Source: Piliocolobus tephrosceles | Lineage: Eukaryota > Chordata > Mammalia > Primates > Cercopithecidae | Length of the DNA: 64,000 nt | Assembly: GCF_002776525.5 (NCBI RefSeq) | Contig: NC_045438.1 | Coordinates: 153,267,113-153,331,112, forward strand | Reading direction: 5' to 3' | In this document: piece after piece, positions 45,291-64,000 of the stretch | Numbering within the stretch: position 1 is the first letter of the stretch | Layout: each line of letters begins with the position of its first letter | The notes under the pieces: model-generated | Database searches by the model: none | Told to the model about the DNA's origin: nothing | The model's input: the letters and a program-made list of their open reading frames with translations, nothing else | Position numbers and translations under genes: made by a program

Positions 45291-45325
45291 TAAAATACTG
45301 CCTGCCCTGTGGGAGCCTATAGTCA

Positions 45326-45697
<372 letters not shown>

Positions 45698-45792
45698 TCA
45701 ATGCCCATGATGAGTTTCCAAGAAGGTCCAGCCCATAAATTCTCTGGGTTTCTTCCCCAGACCAGAGGTATCAGGGTCACTTATTATTTGTT

Positions 45793-45824
45793 GTAAATGC
45801 AAATTACTGGGTAAATGCAAATTA
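45793..45824 (+). repeat. Tandem 18-base unit with two POU octamers
   Basis: gtaaatgcaaattac occurs twice, 18 bases apart, so ATGCAAAT appears at 45797 and 45815. Confidence 0.8.
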
Positions 45825-45992
45825 CCCAGCCCTTCTGAATGAGAAACTGGGGCAGGGGGCACCCAGCAATGTGTGTTTTAACAAGCTGGCTAGGGAACTG
45901 TGAGGTTCATTCAGGTTTATGTAGATGTTTTAGTTCCCTGCTCCTTGCTCCTTGCGGGAGTGATGTGGAAGGAACCAGCAAGGAAGCTGTGA

Positions 45993-46309
<317 letters not shown>

Positions 46310-46325
46310 GGCAACTCCTTCTTAA

Positions 46326-46693
<368 letters not shown>

Positions 46694-46839
46694 ATAGTGG
46701 TTTTTTTTTCAGTCCCTTGTGTTAAAGGGTATTGATGTGTGGTTGTCTGATTACCTCTCTTCATTAGACTACAAACCCCAAGAGGGTTCGACTTTGGGTT
46801 CTACTTCATTCCCAACTCCTGACAGTTTGCTGAAGTTAA

Positions 46840-47159
<320 letters not shown>

Positions 47160-47287
47160 CTGAAATTAAATTTTAATATGTTTCTTGCTGTCCCAAAATT
47201 TCATATTTTTCCCTAATTTGTTGTAGATATATTAAAGACCTCTTATGTATCTCATCTCTCTTTAAAAAAAAAAAAGAGAGAGAGAGA

Positions 47288-47397
47288 GATGGGGTTTCAC
47301 CACGTTGCCCAGGCTGGTCTCAAAGTCCTAGGCTCAAGCCATCCGTTTAGTCCTCCCAGAGTGTTGGGATTACAAGCATAAGCCATGGCGCCCAGCC
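47288..47397 (-). mobile_element. Alu fragment in the right duplication copy
   Basis: Antisense fragment after a short (GA)n tract. Confidence 0.75.
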
Positions 47398-47490
47398 CCT
47401 GTGTCTGGTGCCTGATCTTGATATTGAAGGGGGTAAAAAGTCATGTAAAAAATGACCCTTGCCTATAAGGAACAAAAGTATATCCTCAAG
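47330..47490. repeat. Right copy of a local duplication
   Basis: Matches 44830-44960 plus 45249-45290 with scattered substitutions and without the AluY. Confidence 0.85.
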
Positions 47491-47574
47491 AGAAATTAAA
47501 TAACAGCATAAGGTGGCCTATGATTATGTACAAATAAACATTTTAGATTAGATTAAGAAACACCATAGAATTCA

Positions 47575-47751
47575 TAGCCGAGCGTGGTGGCAGGTGCCTG
47601 TAATCCCAGCTACTGAATTAGGAGGCTGAGGCAGGAGAATGGCGTGAACCCGGGAGGCAGAGCTTACAGTGAGTCGAGATCACGCCACTGCGTGATCTCC
47701 AGCCTGGGCAACAGAGCGAGACTCCATCTGGGAAAAAAAAGAAGAAAGAAA
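47575..47751 (+). mobile_element. 5'-truncated Alu
   Basis: Only the right arm, yet flanked by target duplications agaaacaccatagaattca and agaaataccatagaattca: a truncated retrotransposition rather than later decay. Confidence 0.88.
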
Positions 47752-47769
47752 GAAATACCATAGAATTCA

Positions 47770-48166
47770 GAAAAGAGGCAGTGAGAGATCCAGCGGGTTG
47801 AGAAAACTTCCTACAAAGGGCAAGGTTTGAGTAGGACTTTCAAATTAAACAGCTACGTTTGAATCTCCAGAACAATGCAGAAAGAGAGAGGAAGGTGAAA
47901 CAAAGGGGACTAGTGGCGTAGAGCAAGATCTGTGCATATTCCAGGAGCCTCAGCCTGGAGACAAAGGTGCCCTTGAAATGCGAAAGGTCTGGAGTGGAGT
48001 ATGGGGTGTCCACTAGAGCCCTGAATGCCAGATTCACTTGGAACTGTTTCCTTTTAGTTTGTGCCTTGGTTTCTGTTGTCTAGGGGGCAGGGCAGATGAA
48101 AGGAAGACGGAAGGTCTTGTGCACAAGTTATTGGAGGTAGAAAGGAAAAGAAGAAAAGAACCCCCA
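47770..48166. other. Unique flank
   Basis: Nothing recognised. Confidence 0.4.
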
Positions 48167-48702
<536 letters not shown>

Positions 48703-48788
48703 TCAGCCTCATTTATAGGGTGATACTCTGGTGTCCTGAGGTGGAGTGGGGGGCTCTTTCCTGAAGAAGCTCACAGCAGGTGGGTAGG

Positions 48789-48858
48789 AGGCCATTGCAC
48801 TCCAACCTTGGCAACACGACTGAAACTCTGTCTCAAAAAATAAAAATAAAATAAAAAC
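48789..48858 (+). mobile_element. Alu 3' end fragment
   Basis: 'ccattgcactccaacc' to an A-rich tail. Confidence 0.75.
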
Positions 48859-49096
48859 AAGAGTGAGCCTGGGCAGCTCAGAGAATGCTGTTCCTGTTGA
48901 GAGAAACGGGGAAGTTAGGACGGGAAACTGGTTTTTGGAGGGGAAACCAGGCTTGAAAGATGATTATTTCATTTTTGGACACACGTTACGTTTTCTCTCT
49001 CAAGCTGGTATGTTTCGTTTCTATAGTTGTTCCTTCTTCCCTTAAAACTTAGTTTCGGTGCTTAGAGGGGAAAAACAAAACAAAACCCCAGCCCAA

Positions 49097-49398
<302 letters not shown>

Positions 49399-50273
49399 AC
49401 CTCAGCCCAGTTGTGTGTCTTTCCCAACATCTAGGTGCATCTACTTGTACTACCGGAAATTACCCCAGAGCCTAAGGGATCAATAGAGAGCTGAGTTGTT
49501 CCAGATTTTAAAGGGACAGGCATCAATGGTGAAGAGATGCTCCCCGGGGCTGTCCCACCTAGCCTTCCACTCTTGTGATCACTGACTGCAGGTGAGGGGA
49601 GACAGGAGCCTCACGTGCTTGGCTACACTTCTGTTTTTCCAAGGAGTTCTTACTCCAAGAATCAGGGCTTCCTGATTTACCTGTCTGACTAGAATCACGG
49701 CTCTCTCATCCTGAACCATCCCGGCTCAGCTTCTGAAAGAAAAAGCTTTCTAAACAGATGCTGCTCTCTGGGGACAGGCACTAAGGTTTCTGCAGCCTCT
49801 TAGTCTTTCAGTCACTTTAAGTCCTACTCCAGCTGGTGGATGCGGCTACCTGTCAGAGAGAACATAGGTCTGTCTGACTCTCCTGATCTCCGGAGTAGAG
49901 ACAGCCCTGCAGTGCAGGGTCAAGACAGGGCAGAATAGCCTGGCCTGATTCCTCTCCATGGGACTGGAGTAGAGCAGGTTGGAATGGGGCCAGCTGACCT
50001 CTTCAGCTCCCAGCAAACTTTTTAAGCCACAAGCCACATGGCCTCCTTGACTCTGCAGTCTCCCTGACTGATGTAGAGTCTCCCTGACTGACCCTTTTTA
50101 AGCACAATAAATTTAACTTGGGTTTCTTGGGGTCAAGCTAACCTCACCTGAGGAACTTGCTTAGCAGGATTGAAGCGTTGCTGAAAAATAACATTCATCT
50201 AGGAATAAAAATGACTTGGTTATGTAGGGATTTGACAGAACAAAGGGCTGCTGCTCTGAAATAAAGGAGGAAC
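49399..50273. other. Unique flank
   Basis: Only a small direct repeat 'gtctccctgactga' near 50058-50092. Nothing coding. Confidence 0.4.
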
Positions 50274-50416
50274 GCTGGGTTGAATTTGGTGGCTCACACT
50301 TGTAATCCTAGCACTTGGGGAGGCCAAGACAGGAGGATCACTTGAGTCCAGGAGTTCGAGACCAGCCTGGACAATGTAACAAAATCCCATCTTTATATAA
50401 AATAATAATAATAATG
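50274..50416 (+). mobile_element. Alu left monomer
   Basis: Free left-arm type with an (AAT)n tail. Confidence 0.8.
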
Positions 50417-50886
50417 AAAGGAGGAACCCTGGTGTCCCTCTTGACTCTTCCCTCCTCATATTCCCCCTTGCACCAACAGCCAGTCAGTCACCTGATTCTT
50501 CTTTTTGTAAAGCACCTTTCAAACCCATCCACTTCTCGTTCTTTAACCTAGATCTTCATTAGCCTAGACTTTCAGCTATTACTTGTCCCACTGCAACACC
50601 CTCTAAACTGGTCTTTCTGCCTCCTGCCTGGCTACAGTCTATCCTCCCCGGAAAAGATTGGTCTTCCCACCATGCAATCTGGCTAAGTGCTTCAGTGGAT
50701 CATCTGCAAGGACAGCCACCAACAAATTACTCTTTCTGTGAACAGGAACAGATGGAAACAGATGGAATCCATTCCCCCCACTCCCCTTTTTTTGGAGGGG
50801 GAGCTCTGGTGCAGGATCCCCTCCTCTTGAGCCTGGGTCTGTAAATTGCTTTTACCAACAGAGTGATGAGAGTAATATTCTGGGAC
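50417..50886. other. Unique flank
   Basis: Nothing recognised. Confidence 0.4.
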
Positions 50887-51195
<309 letters not shown>

Positions 51196-51211
51196 TATTC
51201 TGGGACTTTTA

Positions 51212-52370
<1,159 letters not shown>

Positions 52371-52385
52371 GCTTTTTTTAATTTA

Positions 52386-52688
52386 ATTTTTTTTTTTTTT
52401 TTTTTGAGACACTTTCCCAGCTCACTTTCCCAGCTGGAGTACAGTGATGCAATCTCAGCTCACTACAACCTCTGCCTCCCAGGTTCAAGTGATTCTCCTG
52501 TCTTAGCTTCTTGAGTAACCAGAACTACAGGCATGAGCTACCGCGCCCTGCTGATTTTTTGTATTTTTAGTAGAGACAGGGTTTCTCCATGTTGGTCAGG
52601 CTGGTCTTGAACTCCTGACCTCAGGTGATCCACCCACCTCAGCCCCCTAAACTGCTGAGATTACAGGTGTGAGCCACCGCACCCAGCC
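52386..52688 (-). mobile_element. AluS-like with a corrupted start
   Basis: 'cactttcccagctcactttcccagctggag' is a small duplication replacing the usual 'gtcgcccagg' region. Confidence 0.88.
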
Positions 52689-52701
52689 TAACATGCCCTA
52701 G

Positions 52702-53040
<339 letters not shown>

Positions 53041-53076
53041 CTAGCCAACTGAATGGAGGTTAGAACTATGGAATAG

Positions 53077-53108
53077 GCCAGGTGCGGTGGCTCAAGCCTA
53101 TAATCCCG
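53077..53108 (+). mobile_element. Very short Alu 5' fragment
   Basis: Only the first 32 bases of an Alu, then unrelated sequence. Confidence 0.7.
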
Positions 53109-53239
53109 TCCCCACCACCTGTGGTTCACCTTGTCTTCAGCAGGCTTCCTTCCTCTGCAAGATTGTCGCCTATAGCAACCAGGGCTTACTCTGAAATGGG
53201 AGAAAGCGCTGATCTCCATAATCATCCAACAGTTTGTAC

Positions 53240-53546
<307 letters not shown>

Positions 53547-53753
53547 AGTTTCTACTTTCTCAGTGACTGGCTCATCCCTGAACTACTCTAAGCAAATACT
53601 ACGAGTTAATTGGTTTGGGTCTAGATTATTATCCATACATCACCCAATTACTGCGGCAGAGGAGGAGGTAACTTTAAACTGATTGATCTATGCCAATTAA
53701 GGTCTATCCCTCAGAGCTGGGATAGGTTTATTCCTACTCAAGGCTTAATGAGG

Positions 53754-54353
<600 letters not shown>

Positions 54354-54796
54354 CTATGGAATTTCTTTTCGGACTTGATCGAATGTTATCTTCTAAAAGC
54401 TTTGTTTCATATGCTCTGAGTCTTAAATTTCTCCTATCTCAGCTGTCTCTAAAGGGACAATAACTGGTGTTCATGATGATATGTCTTGGGATAAAATGAA
54501 ACCTCGAAATGATACATCGTCTGAGGTTATAGTTTTAATTTTGGAAATTCAGAAACCTAATATATGACAATCTATATCTGTAACTCTGAATTAACCCATG
54601 TGTTAAAAACTCCCAAAGATCCCAAATATTTGTCAATGTGGGCCAGAAAAAAATCCCCTGCTTTTGTAAGTGTTTTTACTTTCTGAAAGGGGATTCCATA
54701 TCTCTTGTTCATTCGTGTCTCATCACAGTTCTGGGAGATGAGTAGAAGAGGTGGTGGCACTGTATTTCTGTTTTACAGGTTTGAAAGCAAAGATTA

Positions 54797-55141
<345 letters not shown>

Positions 55142-55265
55142 TCAGGTAGGATCCATTCCACTGATGACTGACTAGTCTGCTACTTTTGCCCCATACTGTG
55201 GTGATAATAGTAAGAAGGTTCAATTTATTGAATAACTGAAAGCTGTACTTAAGATTTGTATGTTT

Positions 55266-56393
<1,128 letters not shown>

Positions 56394-56402
<9 letters not shown>

Positions 56403-56590
56403 TTTTTAATTTTTTTTGTTTTGAGACGGGATCTTACTCTTTCGCCTAGGATGGAGTACAGTGGTGCAATCAAGGATCACTGCAACCTCAACCTCCCTGG
56501 GCTTAGTGAACGTCTCACCTCAGCCTCCTGAGTATCTGGGACTGCAGGTGTGTGCCATCACGCCAGGATAATTTTTTTCTTTTTTTCTTT
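56394..56590 (-). repeat. Second copy of the 500-bp-spaced direct repeat
   Basis: Essentially identical to 55894-56090; continues after the next Alu into its right arm at 56904-57041. Confidence 0.93.
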
Positions 56591-56611
56591 TCTTTCTTCT
56601 TTCTTTCTTTC

Positions 56612-56903
56612 TTTTTTTTTTTTTTGAGATGGAGTCTCGCACTGTCACCAGGCTGGAGTGCAGTGGTGCCATCTCGGCTCACTGAAACCTTTACCTCCTG
56701 GGTTCAAGAGACTCTCCTGCCTCAGCCTCCTGCGTAGCTAGGATTACAGGTGGTCGCCACCACGCCCGGCTAATTTTTTTGTATTTTTAGTAGAAACGGG
56801 GGGACTATGTTGGCCAAACTGGTCTCAAACTCCTGACCTCATGATCTGCCCACCTTGGCCTCCCAAAATGTTGGGATTACAGGCGTGAGCCACCATACCC
56901 AGC
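56612..56903 (-). mobile_element. AluS-like
   Basis: Full antisense Alu inserted in the old Alu of the second repeat copy. Confidence 0.9.
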
Positions 56904-57041
56904 CAATAATTTTTATATTTTTAGTAGAGATGGTGTTTTTCCACATTGTCTAGTCTGGTCAGAAACTCCTAAGTTTAAGTTCTCCTCCTGCCTCAGCATA
57001 CAAAGTGCCGGCATTAGAGGCATAAGCCACCGCGCCCAGCC
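56904..57041 (-). mobile_element. Old Alu right part
   Basis: Remainder of the element begun at 56405. Confidence 0.75.
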
Positions 57042-57080
57042 TGCGTTTTTCTTTACAGTATTTAATTATTAAGATTTCCA

Positions 57081-57378
57081 GACCGGATACAATGGCTCAC
57101 ACCTGTAATTCCAGCACTTTGAGAGGCCGAGGCAGGAGGATCACCTGAGGTCTAGAGTTCGAGACCAGCCTGACCAACATGAAGAAACCCTGTCTCTACT
57201 AAAAATACAAAATTAGCCAGGCATGGTGGCGCATGCCTGTAATCCTAGCTACTCGGAGGGGGATGAGGCAGGAGAATCTCTTGAACCCGGGAGGCGGAGG
57301 TTGGGGTGAGCCAAGATCGCACCGTTACACTCCAGCCTGGGCAACAAGAGCAAAACTCTGTCTCAAAAAGAAAAAAAG
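57081..57378 (+). mobile_element. AluS-like
   Basis: Flanks aagatttc on both sides. Confidence 0.9.
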
Positions 57379-57404
57379 ATTTCTTCCTCATTTTTTAAAT
57401 TTAG

Positions 57405-57693
<289 letters not shown>

Positions 57694-57862
57694 GGTAATT
57701 ATGAAAAATTTGTAACATATCACTAATAAGCATATATGAGTATGGGGAGCCCTCATATGCCATCTCTCAACTTCAATAGTTATCAATATTTTGCCATTCT
57801 TGTTTCATCTATCCTCTCACTTTTTGTTTTCTGGAGTATTTTTAAATAAATCTGGGACATCA

Positions 57863-58610
<748 letters not shown>

Positions 58611-58740
58611 TCACGTCATTAGTATGCTGTCCAAATTCAGTTTTTCCATGACAGTTCATTCAGATCAGAATCTATGCATGGTTCATAGATCCTTTTTGGT
58701 TGATGTGTCCCTTTTAATCTACCTCCTATCTGCCCTCACC

Positions 58741-59447
<707 letters not shown>

Positions 59448-59635
59448 TCAGGTAGTTTCTACCATCAGTACTATAAGACCTCAACTCAATGTGAATCCCT
59501 ACAGTGGACTTCAAGCTGGATTGTCAGCTTCATGTAAACTTTATGGTACCTGGTCTGTTTAACAAATGGTGAGACGAGGATATCCCAGGTACCTAGCACG
59601 TTCTCCTATATGCAGCAGGTACTCAGTAAATACTT

Positions 59636-60087
<452 letters not shown>

Positions 60088-60119
60088 TATATTTGTTGAA
60101 TAAGTACATACAGGGCTTC

Positions 60120-61024
<905 letters not shown>

Positions 61025-61182
61025 CAGAAAGCATATTGTTAAACAGTCTCAGCCTGTGTTGGATACTACACTGTACAAGAACCTATGACTCTCTTCTGTA
61101 AATGCAGAAAGTACTCAGTTTGGAGCTCCTCTGTTATTTGGACTCATGCATCGAAAATTTTATTCTATACCATCTTGAATAA

Positions 61183-61585
<403 letters not shown>

Positions 61586-61618
61586 CAGTACTAAGCTTCT
61601 TTAGAGCAGGCATTCAAT

Positions 61619-61936
61619 CTTTTTGTTTTTTTGAGATGGAGTCTTGCTCTGTCAACCAGACTGTAGTGCAGTGGCACGATCTCGGTTCACTGCATCTTCC
61701 GCCTCCTGGATTCAGGGGATTCTCTTGCCTGCCTCAGCCTTCCAAGTAGGTGGGATTACAAGTATGCGCCACCACACCTGACTAATTTTTATTTATTTAT
61801 TTATTTTTGTTTTTTTAGCAGAGTTGAGGTTTCACCATGTTGGCCAGGCTGGTTTTGAACTCCTGACTTCAAGTGATCTGCTAGCCTTGGCCTCCCAAAG
61901 TGTTGGGATTACAGGCATGAACCACCACACTCAGCC
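61619..61936 (-). mobile_element. AluS-like
   Basis: Flanks agagcaggcattca and agagcaggtattca. Confidence 0.92.
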
Positions 61937-61952
61937 AAGAGCAGGTATTCAG

Positions 61953-62549
<597 letters not shown>

Positions 62550-62619
62550 CCAGGTATTCAGTTTTGAAAAGGAGCTCATAGCATAGTGCTTGGCATATAA
62601 CAATAATAACTAACATTAT

Positions 62620-62750
62620 TTACATTATTTGAGGACATACTATGTGCCTGGCTTTTTATTTTAATTAATCCTGACTATAAACTTATGAGGTAGGTACTAC
62701 TGTTTCCATTTTACAGATCCGTTAAAGGAAGCACAGATGTTTCCTATGCG
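62620..62750. mobile_element. MIR-like relic
   Basis: 'tactatgtgcctggc' and 'gtttccattttacagatc' are MIR words in order. Confidence 0.6.
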
Positions 62751-62753
62751 TAA

Positions 62754-63058
<305 letters not shown>

Positions 63059-63278
63059 CCTATGCGTAAATTTTTTATTCTTTAATCTCCATTTCAATAA
63101 ATGTCACCATCATCTACCCAATTGCCCAAGACATTCACCTAGGAGTCATCCTTCATTCCTCTTTTTTCTGAGACCCCCAACAGCCAATCCAACATCAGGT
63201 CCTGTTGTCAGTACCAACAAGATACACCGTGGATCCCAATTTGCCCACTTCTCTTCACATGTATTGCTGTCATTCCTT

Positions 63279-63440
63279 TTTTTTTTTTTGAGACAGAGTC
63301 TCTCTATGTCACTGAAGCTGGAGTGCAGTGGCACAATCTCAGCTCACTGCAACCTCTGCCTTCTGGGTTCAAGCAATTCTCTGCCTCAACCTCCAGAGTA
63401 ACTGGGATTATAGGCACCTGCTACCATGCCTGGCTAATTT
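63279..63440 (-). mobile_element. Alu part interrupted by the next Alu
   Basis: Left portion only; stops at 'ctggctaatttttg'. Confidence 0.82.
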
Positions 63441-63750
63441 TTGTTTTTTGTTTTTTGTGTTTTTGAGACGGAGTCCTGCTCTGCCACCCAAGCTGGAGTG
63501 CAGGGCCGCAATAATCTTGGCTCACTGCAAGCTCCACCTCCTGGGTTCACGCCACTCTTCTGCCTCTGCCTCCCTAGTAGCTGAGACTACAGGCGTCCGC
63601 CACCATGCCCAACTAAATTTTTTGTATTTTTTAGTAGAAACGGGGTTTCACCGTGTTAGCCAGGCTGGTCTTGAACTCCTGACCTCGTGATCCATCCACC
63701 TCGGTCTCCCACAGTGCTGAGATTACAGGCATAAGCCACTGCGCCCAGCC
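63441..63750 (-). mobile_element. AluY/S-like
   Basis: Full antisense Alu with start tttttgttttttgtgttttt. Confidence 0.88.
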
Positions 63751-63865
63751 AGTCATCCTAGTTTAAGCCACCATTACCTTTCATCTAGATTACTGCTGGT
63801 TTACTCCCCACTAGTCTACTCTTCAACCTATGGTCAGAGAGGTCTTTTAAAAATGTAAGCCATGC

Positions 63866-64000
63866 GGCCAGGAGTGATGGCTCACACCTATAATCCCACC
63901 ACTTTGGGAGGCTGAGGTGGATGGATCACAAGGTCAGGAGTTCGAGACCAGCCTGGCCAAGATGGTGAAACCCCGTCTCTACTAAAAATACAAAAATTAG
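63866..64000 (+). mobile_element. Alu cut by the window end
   Basis: Left arm complete; right arm beyond the edge. Confidence 0.9.

Overview
This is primate nuclear DNA, very probably from an Old World monkey. The window is packed with Alu elements. The youngest share the right-arm wording 'gcgtaaacccgggaggcgg' and 'gagatccggccactgcac', which I associate with cercopithecid AluY lineages rather than human AluY. There is no bacterial or viral gene organisation and no CRISPR array. Nearly all of the longer open frames are antisense or sense translations of Alu, or stop-poor CpG-island DNA.

The only gene I recognise is JARID2, on the minus strand. Its first coding exon lies at 26181-26225 and encodes MSKERPKRNIIQKKY, followed by a perfect GTAAGT donor. 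It is preceded by a long 5' UTR and, further right, by a TATA box and a CpG island. Transcription therefore runs right to left: about 1-26180 is the start of the very large intron 1, and about 28-64 kb is upstream flank. A second CpG island at about 23.7-24.7 kb lies inside intron 1. It looks like an alternative, N-terminally non-coding JARID2 promoter, with two full CRE palindromes (TGACGTCA) upstream of an exon ending CCACCAG|GTGAGC. A third promoter-like block at about 27.25-27.35 kb carries two oppositely oriented ZNF143/Staf-type ACTACAA motifs and may drive a divergent plus-strand transcript.

Layout: 1-21.8 kb is intron 1, with scattered Alu elements, old MIR and L1 pieces and several microsatellites. 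21.8-29.7 kb is an Alu-free zone holding the two CpG islands and all recognisable gene-control sequence. 29.7-64 kb is an extremely dense Alu field with many nested insertions, an LTR-like element split by a cluster of Alus, an old L1-type fragment split by two Alus, several local duplications, and a 100-N assembly gap inside an Alu poly(T) tract at 59676-59775.

The most interesting features are the JARID2 leader with five upstream AUGs, the last uORF ending on the JARID2 start codon; the twin-CRE alternative promoter; and the ZNF143 cluster with an uncharacterised plus-strand open frame. The repeat landscape also shows structural events worth checking: a 500-bp tandem duplication, a shared 23-bp duplication in two AluYs, and an LTR riddled with Alus. 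I found no evidence for a new multi-gene system.
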